Counted from the stretch's first letter, positions 21,559 to 32,304 are shown. The stretch: 64,000 bases of DNA from an uncultured SAR86 cluster bacterium (GCA_902631785.1 CACOZT010000001.1:320741-384740); one strand, 5' to 3'. Notes: generated by a model not told the origin, from the sequence alone. Numbers and translations: made by a program.

Positions 21559-22188
21559 TTGAGCATAGGCTTAATAGGAAAAAAATCTGGTATGTCACGT
21601 CTTTTTCTTGAAGACGGCGAATCAGTTCCTGTAACTGCAGTTTCTGTGTGTGGAAATTTTGTAGCAGGCAAAAAGACTGCTGACAAAAATGGTTACAACG
21701 CACTTCTAGTATCTAAAACAACACAATCAAATAATTTATCAAAATCACAATCTGAGTTTTTTAAAAAAATTAACATCAATCCAGGTAATCTTACTGAATT
21801 CAAGTCAGATGATATTGAAAATTATGAAATAGGAACTCATCTTACAGCTGATATGTTTGAAGTTGGCCAGTATGTTGATGTTACTGGAACTTCCAAGGGT
21901 AAAGGTTATGCAGGTGTTATCAAACGACATAATTTTTCTATGCAAGACGCCACCCATGGAAATTCATTAGCGCATAGAGCTCATGGTTCTATTGGACAAT
22001 GTCAAACTCCAGGGCGAGTTTGGAAAGGAAAGAAAATGTCAGGTCATATGGGTAATGTGCAAAAAACTGTGCAAAGTTTAAAGATAGTTGATATGGATGT
22101 TGAGAATAATGTTATCTATATTAAAGGAGCTGTCCCCGGATTTAACGGTTCTGAATTAAAAATTAAACCATCCAATAAGAAATCATGA
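21559..22188 (+). CDS. rplC: 50S ribosomal protein L3
   Basis: The 209-residue L3 is an early assembly protein whose long loop reaches the peptidyl transferase centre. It opens MSIGLIGKKSGMSRLF and contains SLAHRAHGSIGQCQTPGRV, with the glutamine methylated by PrmB in E. coli. The start is TTG at 21559, five bases after AGGAGAAG and in the AAATTGA context also seen at rpoC and rpsB. It overlaps rplD (ATGA). Confidence 0.97.
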   Translation: MSIGLIGKKSGMSRLFLEDGESVPVTAVSVCGNFVAGKKTADKNGYNALLVSKTTQSNNLSKSQSEFFKKININPGNLTEFKSDDIENYEIGTHLTADMFEVGQYVDVTGTSKGKGYAGVIKRHNFSMQDATHGNSLAHRAHGSIGQCQTPGRVWKGKKMSGHMGNVQKTVQSLKIVDMDVENNVIYIKGAVPGFNGSELKIKPSNKKS

Positions 22189-22799
22189 AAATAGAACTCC
22201 TTTCAAATACAAAAAATAAAGATATTTCAATATCTAATGATGTTTTTAGTAAAGAGTTTAATGAATCTTTAATTCATCAAGCTGTCGTGAGTTTTATGGC
22301 ATCTTCTAGACAAGGTAGCGCTAAGCAAAAAAATAGATCTGAAGTAAGAGGTGGTGGAAAAAAACCATATAGGCAAAAGGGTACTGGAAGAGCAAGAGCC
22401 GGTACTATTAGAAGTCCATTATGGAGAGGCGGGGGCGTAACATTTGCTTCGAGACCAAGGGATTTTAGTAAAAAAATCAACAAGAAAATGTATCGTGCTG
22501 CAATTAAATCTATATTTTCTGAATTGGTTAGACAAAATAGATTGGTTGCTATTGAAAAACCAACACTTAAGAAACCTAAAACTAAGGAAGTAGCTAATTT
22601 TTTAAATGAATTTTCTCTAAGCAAAGTTCTAATTATCACCGATGAACTTGATATGAATTTATATCTTTCAGCAAGAAATATACCTAATGTAGATGTAATT
22701 ACTGTAAGAGAAATAAATCCAATCAATCTTTTAAAACCGCAGAAAGTTGCAGTGACCGGAGAGGCTTTAAAGCAAATAGAGGAGTGGATTAATGGCTAA
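22185..22799 (+). CDS. rplD: 50S ribosomal protein L4
   Basis: The 204-residue L4 lines the exit tunnel. The tunnel loop with KQKNRSEVRGGGKKPYRQKG and GTGRARAGTIRSP is intact. In E. coli, L4 represses the S10 operon via a leader hairpin upstream of rpsJ; no obvious copy of that leader is visible here. The start overlaps the rplC stop by four bases, and the end overlaps rplW by eight. Confidence 0.97.
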   Translation: MKIELLSNTKNKDISISNDVFSKEFNESLIHQAVVSFMASSRQGSAKQKNRSEVRGGGKKPYRQKGTGRARAGTIRSPLWRGGGVTFASRPRDFSKKINKKMYRAAIKSIFSELVRQNRLVAIEKPTLKKPKTKEVANFLNEFSLSKVLIITDELDMNLYLSARNIPNVDVITVREINPINLLKPQKVAVTGEALKQIEEWING

Positions 22800-23088
22800 A
22801 GAAAAATTATATACATTAATTAAATCCCCAATAATTACAGAACAAACAGCTCAGCTTGGAGAAAAAATGAAGCAGGTTGTTTTCAGGGTCGATCTTTCAG
22901 CAAATAAAAGAGAGATAAAACAAGCTGTTGAAGAATTATTCAAAGTAGAAGTCTTAAATGTGACGACATCTATTATGAAAGGAAAAACAAAAAGAAATAG
23001 ATTTGGTATGTATAAAAAATCAGATTATAAGAAAGCTTTCGTATCTATAAGTGAAGATTCTGATATTCAATTTGAGGGTATTAACTAA
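22792..23088 (+). CDS. rplW: 50S ribosomal protein L23
   Basis: The 98-residue L23 sits at the tunnel exit and docks trigger factor and SRP. It opens with the family block [14 protein letters not shown] and includes [19 protein letters not shown]. The start lies inside the rplD 3' end with a GAGG ribosome site, and the stop shares a base with the rplB start. Confidence 0.97.
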   Translation: MAKEKLYTLIKSPIITEQTAQLGEKMKQVVFRVDLSANKREIKQAVEELFKVEVLNVTTSIMKGKTKRNRFGMYKKSDYKKAFVSISEDSDIQFEGIN

Positions 23089-23912
23089 TGGCAATTGTTA
23101 AGTCAAAACCAACTAGCCCAGGCAGAAGAGGTCTTATCTATGTAAAGTCTGATCTATATAAAGGTAAACCTCACAAATCGTTGATTCAACCTAAGTCTAA
23201 AAATGGTGGAAGAAACAATAATGGAAGAATTACAGTGCGGCATCAAGGTGGAGGCCATAAGCAACACTACAGAGTGATTGACTTTAAACGAAATAAATTT
23301 GATATACCTGCAATTGTTGAGAGGATTGAATACGACCCCAACAGATCAGCTCATATAGCTCTATTAAAATATCTAGATGGAGAAAGAAGATACATAATCG
23401 CTCCCTCAAAGTTAAAAATTGGTGATGAAATAATATCTGCAGATAATTGTGAGATAAAAGTTGGTAATTCAATGAAGTTAAAAGATATCCCATTAGGCAC
23501 AAATGTTCACTGTGTCGAATTAAAGCCAATGAAGGGAGCTCAAATTGCAAGAAGCGCAGGAACATCTGCAAGATTAGTTGCTAAAGAGGGTATATACGCA
23601 ACCTTAAGATTACAATCCGGGGAAACAAGAAAAGTTTTATGGGAATGCAGAGCAACTCTTGGAACAGTTTCTAATCAAGAAAATAATCTGAAGTCTCTTG
23701 GGAAAGCAGGCGCTAAAAGATGGAGAGGTGTCAGACCTACTGTAAGAGGCGTTGCTATGAATCCTGTTGATCATCCACACGGTGGAGGTGAAGGAAGAAC
23801 TTCTGGAGGAAGACATCCATCAACACCATGGGGAGTGCCAACAAAAGGTTATAAGACAAGGAAAAATCAACGAACAAATGACTTAATTATTAGAAGAAGA
23901 GGTAAGAAATAA
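23088..23912 (+). CDS. rplB: 50S ribosomal protein L2
   Basis: The 274-residue L2 is needed for subunit joining and peptidyl transferase activity. The C-terminal signature [19 protein letters not shown] includes the histidine near the catalytic centre. OB-fold and SH3-like RNA-binding domains are complete ([18 protein letters not shown] near 41-58). It overlaps the rplW stop (TAATG). Confidence 0.99.
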   Translation: MAIVKSKPTSPGRRGLIYVKSDLYKGKPHKSLIQPKSKNGGRNNNGRITVRHQGGGHKQHYRVIDFKRNKFDIPAIVERIEYDPNRSAHIALLKYLDGERRYIIAPSKLKIGDEIISADNCEIKVGNSMKLKDIPLGTNVHCVELKPMKGAQIARSAGTSARLVAKEGIYATLRLQSGETRKVLWECRATLGTVSNQENNLKSLGKAGAKRWRGVRPTVRGVAMNPVDHPHGGGEGRTSGGRHPSTPWGVPTKGYKTRKNQRTNDLIIRRRGKK

Positions 23913-23913
23913 G

Positions 23914-24183
23914 ATGCCAAGATCGCTAAAAAAAGGACCTTTTGTCGATTTATCTCTTTCAAAGAAAGTTGATGAAGCTAATGCAAATAATGATAAAAAG
24001 CCAATTAAAACATGGTCAAGACGATCAATGATCATTCCATCCATGGTTGGACTAACAATATCTGTTCATAACGGTAGACAGCATGTACCTGTTTTTATTA
24101 ATGAAGATATGGTTGGGCATAAGTTAGGCGAATTTGCAATGACAAGAACTTTTAAAATGCATTCAGGAGATAGGAAGGCTTAA
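23914..24183 (+). CDS. rpsS: 30S ribosomal protein S19
   Basis: The 89-residue S19 forms the 30S head near the A site with S13. It opens [12 protein letters not shown] and contains the block [17 protein letters not shown] plus [13 protein letters not shown]. It begins one base after the rplB stop, in the usual rplB-rpsS-rplV order. Confidence 0.98.
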   Translation: MPRSLKKGPFVDLSLSKKVDEANANNDKKPIKTWSRRSMIIPSMVGLTISVHNGRQHVPVFINEDMVGHKLGEFAMTRTFKMHSGDRKA

Positions 24184-24185
24184 TT

Positions 24186-24524
24186 ATGGAAACTAGAGCT
24201 TATTTAAAAGGAACAAGACTTTCTCCACAAAAGGCAGCACTAGTCGCAGACCAAATAAGAGGTAAGAGTGTTGATGAGGCTATGGACTTTCTAGTTTTTA
24301 ACAAACAAAAAGGTTCAGCAGTAATGAAAAAACTGCTGGAGTCAGCAATTGCTAATGCTGAGAATAACAACAATTCTGATATTGATAAGTTATCAGTTAA
24401 ATCGGTAATAGTTAATCAGGGTATGAGACTAAAGAGAATGAAAGCAAGAGCAAGAGGAAGAGCTGACAGAATTATTAAACCAACATGTCATATTGAGATT
24501 ATATTGGTGGAGGAAAGCAACTAA
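24186..24524 (+). CDS. rplV: 50S ribosomal protein L22
   Basis: The 112-residue L22 has a long beta-hairpin lining the exit tunnel beside L4. The hairpin region [21 protein letters not shown] is intact with no insertion or deletion of the kind linked to macrolide resistance. Its TAA shares a base with the rpsC start. Confidence 0.98.
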   Translation: METRAYLKGTRLSPQKAALVADQIRGKSVDEAMDFLVFNKQKGSAVMKKLLESAIANAENNNNSDIDKLSVKSVIVNQGMRLKRMKARARGRADRIIKPTCHIEIILVEESN

Positions 24525-25183
24525 TGGGACAGAAAGTCAACCCTAATGGATTTAGATTAGGCATTTCAAAGAAACAAAACGCTAATTGGTATGCCAAAGG
24601 CAAAGATTTTTCTAATAATTTAATCCAAGATCTTAAAGTAAGAGATCATTTAAGCAGAAAGCTTAAAAATTCTTCTATTAGTAAGATTGAGCTAGAAAGA
24701 ACTGCCGACACTTTTATAGTGAATATTCATACTGCTAGACCAGGAATAATTATAGGAAAACGTGGAGAGGAAATAGAAAATCTCAAAAAAGCAGTCGAAA
24801 AAATAGTCAAAGGCCCCTCCCAAATAAATATCAAAGAAGTAAAAAAACCAGATTTAGATGCTCAGATTCTAGCTGAGGGGGTAGCTCAGCAACTTGAAAA
24901 AAGAGTTATGTTTAGAAGAGCAATGAAAAGAACTGTTCAAAGTGCATTAAGGCAAAGTGCGAAAGGTGTTCGAATTGAGGTATCTGGCAGACTTAATGGT
25001 GCTGAAATTGCCAGAACTGAATGGTATAGAGAAGGAAGAGTTCCTCTTCATACACTCAGAGCTGATATAGATTATGGAACAGCTGAAGCTTTAACAACTT
25101 ATGGAATTATAGGCGTCAAGGTTTGGGTTTACAGAGGCGAAATTACTGAAGATCCATATAAAAATAATCAAGGAGCTAGTTAG
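24524..25183 (+). CDS. rpsC: 30S ribosomal protein S3
   Basis: The 219-residue S3 guards mRNA entry and has helicase activity with S4 and S5. It opens [14 protein letters not shown]. The KH-domain core ([15 protein letters not shown]) and the C-terminal block [22 protein letters not shown] are complete. It is slightly shorter than the E. coli protein (233) at the C-terminus. Confidence 0.98.
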   Translation: MGQKVNPNGFRLGISKKQNANWYAKGKDFSNNLIQDLKVRDHLSRKLKNSSISKIELERTADTFIVNIHTARPGIIIGKRGEEIENLKKAVEKIVKGPSQINIKEVKKPDLDAQILAEGVAQQLEKRVMFRRAMKRTVQSALRQSAKGVRIEVSGRLNGAEIARTEWYREGRVPLHTLRADIDYGTAEALTTYGIIGVKVWVYRGEITEDPYKNNQGAS

Positions 25184-25188
25184 GTAAA

Positions 25189-25599
25189 ATGCTACAGCCA
25201 AAGCAAACAAAATTTCGAAAGATGCACAAAGGTCGTAATCGTGGACTTGCGCAAAATGGAAATTCTATTGCGTTTGGTAGATTTGGTTTGGTTGCCTCTG
25301 GTAGAGGAAGAATAACTGCAAGACAAATTGAAGCTGCAAGAAGAGCTATGACTAGATATATCAAAAGAGGTGGAAATATATGGATTAGAATTTTCCCAGA
25401 CAAACCAATTACAAAAAAACCTCTTGAAGTAAGAATGGGAAAAGGCAAAGGAAACGTTGAATATTGGGTAGCACTAGTCCAGCCTGGAAAAATAATGTTT
25501 GAAATGGCTGGTGTTGAGGAAGAATTAGCTAGAGAAGCTTTCAGACTTGCATCAGCGAAATTACCTGTAAAAACTCATTTCATAAAAAAGGACCTATAA
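25189..25599 (+). CDS. rplP: 50S ribosomal protein L16
   Basis: The 136-residue L16 positions the A-site tRNA elbow. It opens [19 protein letters not shown] and contains [23 protein letters not shown]; the arginine in this block is the one hydroxylated in E. coli. It is followed immediately by rpmC with no gap. Confidence 0.98.
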   Translation: MLQPKQTKFRKMHKGRNRGLAQNGNSIAFGRFGLVASGRGRITARQIEAARRAMTRYIKRGGNIWIRIFPDKPITKKPLEVRMGKGKGNVEYWVALVQPGKIMFEMAGVEEELAREAFRLASAKLPVKTHFIKKDL

Positions 25600-25806
25600 A
25601 TGAATAAAGAATTAGCAGACTTAAGAAAGAAAAATATTGAACAGCTTAACGCTGAGCTTATTTCTGCAAGAGAAACTCAATTTGGACTGAGAATAAAACA
25701 CAAAACTGGCCAACTTAATGAAGTTAGTGATTTAGTTAAAGTAAGAAAAAAAATTGCTGTTATTAAAACACTTATCAATGAAATGAAATCAAAGGATAAA
25801 GAATAA
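25600..25806 (+). CDS. rpmC: 50S ribosomal protein L29
   Basis: The 68-residue L29 is a two-helix protein at the tunnel exit beside L23. The characteristic [21 protein letters not shown] and a second helix, [14 protein letters not shown], are visible. The stop overlaps the rpsQ start by one base. Confidence 0.95.
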   Translation: MNKELADLRKKNIEQLNAELISARETQFGLRIKHKTGQLNEVSDLVKVRKKIAVIKTLINEMKSKDKE

Positions 25807-26072
25807 TGAAAACAACTAATCCAAGAATTTTGACAGGAGTGGTTACCAGCGATAAAGCTGATAAAACTATTACTGTAAAAATTGAAAGAAAAGTAAAACA
25901 TCCTTTGTACGGAAAAGTCGTTAAAAGAGCTAGCAAGGTTCATGCTCACGATGAAAACAATACCGCATCAATTGGTGACATTGTCTCAGTGAAAGAGTGT
26001 AGACCAATTTCAAAAACAAAAACATGGGTACTTGTATCTGACGACTCTACAACTGCCGAGGAGGATCAATAA
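25806..26072 (+). CDS. rpsQ: 30S ribosomal protein S17
   Basis: The 88-residue S17 binds helices 7 and 11 of 16S rRNA early in assembly. The OB-fold block [20 protein letters not shown] and the signature [17 protein letters not shown] are present. The C-terminus is slightly acidic. It overlaps both neighbours by one base (TAATG). Confidence 0.97.
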   Translation: MKTTNPRILTGVVTSDKADKTITVKIERKVKHPLYGKVVKRASKVHAHDENNTASIGDIVSVKECRPISKTKTWVLVSDDSTTAEEDQ

Positions 26073-26440
26073 TGATTCAAATGCAATCACTTTTAAAAAT
26101 TGCAGATAACAGTGGTGCAAGAAGTGTTATGTGTATTAAAGTACTTGGCGGTTCAAAGAGAAGATATGCAAATATCGGAGACATCATAAAAGTAGCTGTT
26201 CGAGAAGCAATTCCTACCGGAAAAGTTAAGAAAGGACAGGTCGTAGATGCTCTTATTGTTAGATCAAAAAAAGGTGTAAGAAGGCGTGACGGCTCTCTTA
26301 TAAAATTTGATGAAAACGCTGCTGTTCTCATTAATGCTCAGAAGGCTCCTATTGGAACCAGGGTATTTGGACCTGTGACTAGAGAGTTAAGAGATGGTAA
26401 GCATATGAAGATATTATCGCTTGCACCTGAGGTTTTGTAA
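26072..26440 (+). CDS. rplN: 50S ribosomal protein L14
   Basis: The 122-residue L14 lies at the subunit interface and binds the silencing factor RsfS. It opens [19 protein letters not shown] and ends EVL, as usual for the family. The length equals the typical 122-123. It begins the spc segment, continuous here with the S10 segment. Confidence 0.98.
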   Translation: MIQMQSLLKIADNSGARSVMCIKVLGGSKRRYANIGDIIKVAVREAIPTGKVKKGQVVDALIVRSKKGVRRRDGSLIKFDENAAVLINAQKAPIGTRVFGPVTRELRDGKHMKILSLAPEVL

Positions 26441-26441
26441 C

Positions 26442-26777
26442 ATGAGTAAGAATTTAATTCCAACAAAATTAAGATCAGGAGATGAAGTGATTGTAATTGC
26501 TGGTAAAGATATAGGTAAAAAAGGGACGCTCAGAGAAATTGTCAGAACCAAAAATAAAGCAATAGTAACTGGTATAAACATGGTTAAGAAGCATACAAAA
26601 CCAAATCCTGAAATGGGCGTTACTGGCGGTGTAGTTGAACAAGAAGCTGCAATATCTTTATCAAATTTAGCAATATGGAATCCAAAGACTAAAGCAAAGG
26701 ACAAAATTTCATACTCTACCAATAAAGATGGCAAGAAAATAAGACTTTTTAAGTCAGACGGAGCTGAGATTAAATAA
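26442..26777 (+). CDS. rplX: 50S ribosomal protein L24
   Basis: The 111-residue L24 initiates 50S assembly. The KOW motif [20 protein letters not shown] lies near the N-terminus, followed by [16 protein letters not shown]. An in-frame ATG exists at 26421, inside rplN, but the start at 26442 is preferred: it lies one base after the rplN stop and gives the standard short N-terminus [10 protein letters not shown]. Confidence 0.95.
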   Translation: MSKNLIPTKLRSGDEVIVIAGKDIGKKGTLREIVRTKNKAIVTGINMVKKHTKPNPEMGVTGGVVEQEAAISLSNLAIWNPKTKAKDKISYSTNKDGKKIRLFKSDGAEIK

Positions 26778-27316
26778 TGGCTAACTTAAAAGAAAGATAT
26801 AACAAAGATTTGAGACCAGCTCTAAAAGATGAGCTTGGACTTGATAACATCATGGCCGTACCAAAGCTCACGAAAGTTGTAATCAACATGGGAGTTGGAG
26901 AAGCAGCGAATGATAAAAAACATCTTGAATCTGCCTTAGAAAACCTCACTGTAATTGCAGGACAAAAACCAGTTGTAACTAAAGCAAGACAATCTGTAGC
27001 AAGTTTTAAAATCAGGGAAGGTTGGCCTCTTGGATGCAAAGTAACTTTAAGAGGTAATAAAATGTATGACTTTGTTGAAAGGTTGATTAACATAGCGATA
27101 CCAAGGGAAAGAGATTTTAGAGGCTTGAATCCAAAATCTTTTGACCAGCAAGGAAATTATAGTTTCGGTATAAAAGAGCAAATTATTTTCCCAGAAATAA
27201 ATTATGACAATATAGATAACATAAGAGGTATGGATGTTTGTATCAATACTTCTGCAAAATCAACTGAGCATGCTAAGGCACTATTAAAAGCTCTTGATTT
27301 TCCTTTTAAACAATAG
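26777..27316 (+). CDS. rplE: 50S ribosomal protein L5
   Basis: The 179-residue L5 binds 5S rRNA and contacts P-site tRNA and S13. The N-terminal block [25 protein letters not shown] and GRDFRG-like RERDFRGLN are present at full family length. It overlaps the rplX stop by one base. Confidence 0.98.
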   Translation: MANLKERYNKDLRPALKDELGLDNIMAVPKLTKVVINMGVGEAANDKKHLESALENLTVIAGQKPVVTKARQSVASFKIREGWPLGCKVTLRGNKMYDFVERLINIAIPRERDFRGLNPKSFDQQGNYSFGIKEQIIFPEINYDNIDNIRGMDVCINTSAKSTEHAKALLKALDFPFKQ

Positions 27317-27325
27317 GTAATAAAT

Positions 27326-27631
27326 ATGGCAAAAAAATCAATGATAGCAAGAGAAGTCAAAAGAATTAAAACGGTTGAAAGATTTGCTGAAAAGAGAGCT
27401 TTTTTGAAGAAAACTATGAATGATCAATCCTTAACAAGCGAGGAGAGATATGAAGCAAGAATTAAATTTCAAAAGCTTCCAAGGAATGCAAGTCCTTCAA
27501 GAGTAGTAAGAAGATGCCAAGTTACAGGGAGGCCTCATGCTGTGTATAGAAAGTTTGGCCTAAGTCGAATTAAATTAAGAGAAGCTGCTATGAGAGGTGA
27601 TATACCTGGATTAGTAAAATCAAGTTGGTAA
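27326..27631 (+). CDS. rpsN: 30S ribosomal protein S14 (zinc-free type)
   Basis: The 101-residue S14 belongs to the long, C-minus class: the region [19 protein letters not shown] carries only one cysteine rather than the CxxC pairs of the short zinc form. The length matches the E. coli protein. It assembles late into the 30S head. Confidence 0.97.
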   Translation: MAKKSMIAREVKRIKTVERFAEKRAFLKKTMNDQSLTSEERYEARIKFQKLPRNASPSRVVRRCQVTGRPHAVYRKFGLSRIKLREAAMRGDIPGLVKSSW

Positions 27632-27635
27632 TATT

Positions 27636-28031
27636 ATGAGTTTTCAAGATCCAATATCAGATTGTTTAACGAGAATTAGAAATGGTCTTATGCGCGGCAA
27701 AGATCAAGTATTCATTCCCTATTCAAAACTAAAATTTGATTTAGTAAATGTCTTAGTTAATGAGGGGTACTTAAAATCTTGCAGTAAATCTGAAGAAAAT
27801 AGCAAACCTGTCATAGAGGTAGGACTTAAATACTTTAATGAATCGCCTGTGATTAAAGAACTCAAAAGGGTGAGCAAGCCAAGTCTAAGAAAATATTCAA
27901 GTGCCTCAGACCTTGACTCAGTAAAAGGCGGATTAGGTTCATTTATATTGTCAACAAACCAAGGCTTGATGACCGATAGGGACGCTAAGGCTAAAAATGT
28001 TGGCGGTGAAATTTTGTGTGAGGTTTTTTAA
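27636..28031 (+). CDS. rpsH: 30S ribosomal protein S8
   Basis: The 131-residue S8 nucleates the central domain of 16S rRNA and is the translational repressor of the spc operon in E. coli, acting near rplE. It opens MSFQDPISDCLTRIRNG and ends with the family block GLMTDRDAKAKNVGGEILCEVF. Its stop shares a base with the rplF start. Confidence 0.98.
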   Translation: MSFQDPISDCLTRIRNGLMRGKDQVFIPYSKLKFDLVNVLVNEGYLKSCSKSEENSKPVIEVGLKYFNESPVIKELKRVSKPSLRKYSSASDLDSVKGGLGSFILSTNQGLMTDRDAKAKNVGGEILCEVF

Positions 28032-28582
28032 TGTCTAGAGTAGCAAAAAGTCCAATTAATATACCTGAAAATGTTGAATTCAGCATGAATGAAAATATTG
28101 TTAAGGTAAAAGGAAATAAAGGCGAGCTCGAGTTTAGTTTACCTGCAACTGTGTCATTAGAGGTACAGGAGAATGAAGTAAATGTTAAATATGATGAAGC
28201 CAATCAACAATCAGTAGCATTAGCTGGAACAACTAGATCTCTTGTAAATAATATGATCATTGGTGTCTCAGAGGGATTTGAAAAGAAGCTAGAACTAAAA
28301 GGTGTTGGATATAGAGCAAAGGCCTCAGGAAAATTATTAGAATTAACACTAGGTTTTTCTCATCCAATAAAGTATCAACTTCCTGAAGAAGTAGATGTTG
28401 ATACTCCTTCTCAAACAGAGGTAGTTTTAAAAAGCCATAATAAACAAATTTTAGGTCAAGCTGCTGCTGAAATAAGGGCATTTAGACCCCCAGAGCCATA
28501 CAAAGGAAAGGGTGTTAGATATGCTGATGAGCAGGTTAAGAGAAAAGAAGCTAAGAAAGCTGCAGGTGCAGGAGCTGCGTAA
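28031..28582 (+). CDS. rplF: 50S ribosomal protein L6
   Basis: The 183-residue L6 lies near the sarcin-ricin loop and factor-binding site. It opens [16 protein letters not shown], shows [22 protein letters not shown] in the second repeat, and ends with the PYKGKGVRY block followed by a Lys/Ala-rich tail. It overlaps rpsH and rplR by one base each. Confidence 0.98.
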   Translation: MSRVAKSPINIPENVEFSMNENIVKVKGNKGELEFSLPATVSLEVQENEVNVKYDEANQQSVALAGTTRSLVNNMIIGVSEGFEKKLELKGVGYRAKASGKLLELTLGFSHPIKYQLPEEVDVDTPSQTEVVLKSHNKQILGQAAAEIRAFRPPEPYKGKGVRYADEQVKRKEAKKAAGAGAA

Positions 28583-28929
28583 TGAGTATTAAAAATACAT
28601 CAAGATTAAGAAGAGCAAAGAAAACTAGAGCTAATATCAAGAATCAAGAGTCTCCTAGGTTAACTGTCTATAGATCTTCAAAACATTTTTATGCTCAAGT
28701 GTTTGATAATCTTGGATCTAAAGTTATTGCATCGGCTTCAACTATTGAGAAAGATGTAGATGCAAAATCTAATAATCTTGATGCAGCAGTTGCTGTTGGT
28801 AAAAAAGTAGCAGAAAGAGCTATTGAGAATGGAATTAAAAAGGTTGTTTTTGATAGATCGGGATATAAATATCATGGTCGTATCAAAGCATTAGCAGACT
28901 CTGCAAGAGAAGCAGGATTGGAGTTTTAG
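28582..28929 (+). CDS. rplR: 50S ribosomal protein L18
   Basis: The 115-residue L18 binds 5S rRNA with L5. The basic N-terminus ([13 protein letters not shown]) precedes the core [17 protein letters not shown], and [21 protein letters not shown] completes the family signature near the C-terminus. Confidence 0.98.
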   Translation: MSIKNTSRLRRAKKTRANIKNQESPRLTVYRSSKHFYAQVFDNLGSKVIASASTIEKDVDAKSNNLDAAVAVGKKVAERAIENGIKKVVFDRSGYKYHGRIKALADSAREAGLEF

Positions 28930-28932
28930 TAA

Positions 28933-29442
28933 ATGAATCAAGAAAATGCAATGAATACTCAGCAAGTGGATACTCTTGAAGAAAAGTTAGTTCAAGTAAA
29001 TAGAGTTGCTAAGGTGGTAAAAGGTGGAAGAATTTTTGGATTTACTGCTTTAACTGTAGTCGGTGACGGTAACGGACGAGTTGGATTTGGCAGAGGTAAG
29101 GCCAAAGAGGTTCCAATTGCAATTCAAAAAGCAATGGAAAATGCTAGAAGAAGCATGGTTGAGGTTGAACTAAATAACACAACATTATGGTATCCAGTAA
29201 AAGCAAAACATGGCTCTGCTAATGTTTATATGCAGCCTGCGTCTGAAGGTACTGGTATTATTGCAGGCGGAGCTATGAGAGCTGTTCTTGAATTAGCTGG
29301 TGTTCAAAATGTATTAGCTAAATGTTATGGATCTACGAATCCAGTAAATGTTGTTAGAGCAACTATTAATGCATTGAGTGCCATGGAATCTCCAGAGACT
29401 GTAGCAGCTCGAAGAGGAAAAAAAGTTGAAGAAATATCATGA
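28933..29442 (+). CDS. rpsE: 30S ribosomal protein S5
   Basis: The 169-residue S5 shapes the mRNA entry site and affects decoding accuracy. The double-stranded-RNA-binding fold holds [21 protein letters not shown] and [16 protein letters not shown]. The N-terminus is a short Asn/Gln-rich stretch. Two ATGs (28933 and 28948) are possible; the first is taken. It overlaps rpmD by four bases. Confidence 0.97.
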   Translation: MNQENAMNTQQVDTLEEKLVQVNRVAKVVKGGRIFGFTALTVVGDGNGRVGFGRGKAKEVPIAIQKAMENARRSMVEVELNNTTLWYPVKAKHGSANVYMQPASEGTGIIAGGAMRAVLELAGVQNVLAKCYGSTNPVNVVRATINALSAMESPETVAARRGKKVEEIS

Positions 29443-29627
29443 GTAAAGATAAGACTATAAACATCAAATTAGTGAAAAGTGGTATTGGAAGGATGAAGAA
29501 CCACAAATTATGTATTAAAGGCTTAGGATTTAAGAAGCTAAACCAAACTGTAACAGTTATAGATACACCTAGTAACAGAGGTATGATCAATAAAATTTCA
29601 GATATGTTAGAGATAACGGAAAATTAA
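29439..29627 (+). CDS. rpmD: 50S ribosomal protein L30
   Basis: The 62-residue L30 is the short bacterial form. The family pattern is visible in [22 protein letters not shown] and [22 protein letters not shown]. The start overlaps the rpsE stop (ATGA), and rplO follows one base later. Confidence 0.96.
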   Translation: MSKDKTINIKLVKSGIGRMKNHKLCIKGLGFKKLNQTVTVIDTPSNRGMINKISDMLEITEN

Positions 29628-29628
29628 G

Positions 29629-30135
29629 ATGACCAAAGAAACAAAAATTTCAATGACATTAAATTCGCTTTCAAGTGACGGCACATCTAAAAACAGAAAG
29701 AGGGTTGGAAGAGGTATTGGCTCAGGCACTGGTAAAACTTCTGGTAGAGGTCATAAGGGTCAAAAATCAAGATCCGGAGGCAATATAAGACAAGGTTTTG
29801 AAGGTGGGCAAATGCCACTTCAAATGAGACTTCCAAAGTTTGGCTTTTCTTCAAGAGTTAACAACAATTTTCAAGAAGTTAATATTAAAAATTTAAATGG
29901 CATGAAAATTGTTAATTTAGAGACTCTGAAAGAAAAAAAACTTATCACTAAGTCTATTAAGAAAGTAAAAATATTTGGCAATACAGAAGTTAATTCAAAA
30001 ATTACTGTTGAAGGAATTCCTCTTACTAAAGGAGCTAAACAAGCGATTGAAAATGCAGGCGGCAAAGTAGTTGATAAAGAAAAAGAAAGTAACTTAGATA
30101 CTAAAGATACATCAAAAAATGAGGAAAAAGATTAA
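29629..30135 (+). CDS. rplO: 50S ribosomal protein L15 with extended polar C-terminus
   Basis: The 168-residue L15 bridges 23S rRNA domains. The glycine-rich N-terminal block VGRGIGSGTGKTSGRGHKGQ and GGNIRQGFEGGQMPLQMRLPK are typical. E. coli L15 has 144 residues; the extra length is a charged tail of Lys, Asp, Glu and Ser after GGKVVDKEKE. The tail may be disordered; its role is unknown. secY follows after two bases. Confidence 0.96.
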   Translation: MTKETKISMTLNSLSSDGTSKNRKRVGRGIGSGTGKTSGRGHKGQKSRSGGNIRQGFEGGQMPLQMRLPKFGFSSRVNNNFQEVNIKNLNGMKIVNLETLKEKKLITKSIKKVKIFGNTEVNSKITVEGIPLTKGAKQAIENAGGKVVDKEKESNLDTKDTSKNEEKD

Positions 30136-30137
30136 TA

Positions 30138-31436
30138 ATGGCTGATCAAGGTAACATGAGCGATCTTTGGAAAAGATTACGATTTGTTTTCTTTGCAATT
30201 CTTGTTTATAGAATTGGATCTCATATCCCTATACCTGGTATTGATCCAGATAGATTGGCATCACTTTTTCAACAAAATCAAGGAACAATAATTGAAATGT
30301 TTAATTTGTTCTCAGGTGGTGCTTTAGAGAGAATGAGTATATTTGCCCTAAATGTTGTTCCCTATATTTCTTCAGCGATTATCATGCAACTTTTTTCGAA
30401 CTCTATCCCATATTTAATAGAGCTTAAAAAAGATGGACAGGCAGGTAGAAACAAAATTACCCAATATACTAGATATGGAACAGCTGTGTTAGCTCTTATA
30501 CAGGCATCTGCGCTTGCAGTTACTCTATCAGCAAGTGGTCTTGCATATGTTCCAGGAACAGCATTTTTTGTTTCTGCTGTTTTCTCAGTTGTAGCAGGAA
30601 CTATGTTTTTAATGTGGTTAGGAGAACAGGTTTCTGAGAGAGGTATAGGAAATGGGATTTCTATAATAATTGCTACAAGCATTTTGACTGGGATACCTGG
30701 AGCTATCGGACAAGCCTTAGAGCAATCAAGACAAGGAGATCTAAGTATTCTTCTCTTAATTGGTATTGGTTTACTATCAATGGCAGTTATTGCTGTAGTC
30801 GTTTTTATCGAGAGAGGACAAAGAAGAATAACTGTTAACTATGCTCAAAGACAACAAGGCAGAAGACTTATGCAAGCTCAAGCAAGTCATTTGCCATTTA
30901 AGGTAAATATGGCCGGTGTTATACCCGCAATTTTTGCGAGCACCTTTTTACTTTTCCCTGCTTCTTTATCAACATGGTTTGGTGAATATGAATCATTAGG
31001 TTTTCTTCAAAGTTTTTCGTTAGCCCTCAATCCGGGTCAACCCTTATATATTTTAGTCTTCGCAGGTTTAATAATCAGCTTTTGTTTTATATGGCTTGCT
31101 CTAACATTTAATACTAAAGATGTTTCAGACAATTTAAAGCGTTCTGGCGCTTATATAGCTGGAATTAGGCCCGGTGAACAAACAGCAAGTTATATTGATT
31201 CTGTTTTAGCAAGATTGACGGTTTTTGGAGCCATTTATCTAACGTTAATATGTCTATTACCATTAGCTTTAATTAATTTTGCAGGTATATCACCAACAAT
31301 TTCGATAGGCGGCACTTCAGTATTAATTATTGTTGTTGTATTAATGGATTTTATGTCACAAGTTCAGTCACACATGATGTCGTCTCAATATGCTTCATTA
31401 ATGAAAAAAGCTAATTTAAAAAATTATAGAAGGTAG
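30138..31436 (+). CDS. secY: Preprotein translocase subunit SecY
   Basis: The 432-residue SecY is the protein-conducting channel of the inner membrane. Ten hydrophobic helices can be traced. The plug and first helices include [16 protein letters not shown], and the cytoplasmic loop [18 protein letters not shown] and the block [11 protein letters not shown] are conserved. It ends two bases before rpmJ, in the usual rplO-secY-rpmJ order. Confidence 0.98.
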   Translation: MADQGNMSDLWKRLRFVFFAILVYRIGSHIPIPGIDPDRLASLFQQNQGTIIEMFNLFSGGALERMSIFALNVVPYISSAIIMQLFSNSIPYLIELKKDGQAGRNKITQYTRYGTAVLALIQASALAVTLSASGLAYVPGTAFFVSAVFSVVAGTMFLMWLGEQVSERGIGNGISIIIATSILTGIPGAIGQALEQSRQGDLSILLLIGIGLLSMAVIAVVVFIERGQRRITVNYAQRQQGRRLMQAQASHLPFKVNMAGVIPAIFASTFLLFPASLSTWFGEYESLGFLQSFSLALNPGQPLYILVFAGLIISFCFIWLALTFNTKDVSDNLKRSGAYIAGIRPGEQTASYIDSVLARLTVFGAIYLTLICLLPLALINFAGISPTISIGGTSVLIIVVVLMDFMSQVQSHMMSSQYASLMKKANLKNYRR

Positions 31437-31437
31437 T

Positions 31438-31554
31438 ATGAAAGTTAAAGCATCAGTTAAAAAAATATGTCGAAATTGCAAAATAGTAAGAAGAAATGGT
31501 GTCTTATATGTAATTTGTAAGACAGATCAAAAACATAAACAGAGGCAAGGATAA
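31438..31554 (+). CDS. rpmJ: 50S ribosomal protein L36
   Basis: A 38-residue protein beginning [19 protein letters not shown]. The zinc-ribbon ligands are present: CRNC, then a cysteine in VICK and a histidine in QKHKQRQG. This is the zinc-binding L36 at its standard position between secY and rpsM. The gene runs from ATG 31438 to TAA 31552-31554. Confidence 0.96.
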   Translation: MKVKASVKKICRNCKIVRRNGVLYVICKTDQKHKQRQG

Positions 31555-31556
31555 TT

Positions 31557-31913
31557 ATGGCTAGGATTGCAGGAGTCAACGTACCAGAAAATAAACATGT
31601 TGAGATTTCTCTGACTCATATTTTTGGTATTGGAAGAAAAACAGCTCAAAATATTTGTGTTGATCTAAAGATTGATTACACAAGAAAGATTTCAGATCTA
31701 ACTGAGGAAGAAATTGAAAATATAAGGAACGCAATTGGAAATTATGTTGTTGAGGGAGACCTCCGAAGAAACATAAGCACAAACATTAAGAGATTACAGG
31801 ATTTAGCAAGTTACAGAGGTATTAGGCACAGAAGAAAGCTTCCTACCAGAGGACAGAATACAAAAAATAATGCAAGAACAAGAAAAGGGCCTAAGAAGCC
31901 AATGAGAGGATAA
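31557..31913 (+). CDS. rpsM: 30S ribosomal protein S13
   Basis: The 118-residue S13 forms inter-subunit bridges and contacts P-site tRNA through its basic tail ([12 protein letters not shown]). It opens [17 protein letters not shown] and carries the [11 protein letters not shown] helix-turn block and [19 protein letters not shown]. It starts the alpha segment two bases after rpmJ. Confidence 0.98.
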   Translation: MARIAGVNVPENKHVEISLTHIFGIGRKTAQNICVDLKIDYTRKISDLTEEEIENIRNAIGNYVVEGDLRRNISTNIKRLQDLASYRGIRHRRKLPTRGQNTKNNARTRKGPKKPMRG

Positions 31914-31915
31914 CT

Positions 31916-32293
31916 ATGGCAGCAAAAGGAAAAAAGAATAAGAAAGTTGTTACTGACGGAGTGGCTCATATTCACTCCTCATTCAACAACACAATTGTAA
32001 CTATTACTGATAAACAAGGTAATACAATTTGTTGGGCAACATCAGGAGGATCAGGTTTTAAGGGTTCAAGAAAGAGTACTCCTTTTGCTGCACAGATTGC
32101 TGCAGATAAAGCTGGCAACGCTGCTAAAGAGTTTGGAATGATAAATTTGGATGTAAAAGTAAAAGGTCCAGGCGGTGGAAGAGAATCCGCCATAAGATCA
32201 CTTAATGCATGCGGTTTGAAAATTAAAAGCATAACTGATGTAACACCTCTTCCTCATAATGGATGCAGACCATCTAAAAAAAGAAGAGTTTAA
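31916..32293 (+). CDS. rpsK: 30S ribosomal protein S11
   Basis: The 125-residue S11 lies on the 30S platform near the Shine-Dalgarno helix. The signature block ending [20 protein letters not shown] and the final RPSKKRRV match the family. It begins two bases after rpsM. Confidence 0.98.
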   Translation: MAAKGKKNKKVVTDGVAHIHSSFNNTIVTITDKQGNTICWATSGGSGFKGSRKSTPFAAQIAADKAGNAAKEFGMINLDVKVKGPGGGRESAIRSLNACGLKIKSITDVTPLPHNGCRPSKKRRV

Positions 32294-32304
32294 CGGAGAT
32301 ATAA

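Noticed and set aside
22277-22726. 149-codon minus-strand ORF within rplD
   Set aside because: It is antisense to conserved L4 residues; its length reflects the rarity of stop codons opposite Lys/Arg-rich coding sequence.
26421-26441. N-terminal extension of L24 inside rplN
   Set aside because: ATG 26442 directly follows the rplN stop and matches the family start.
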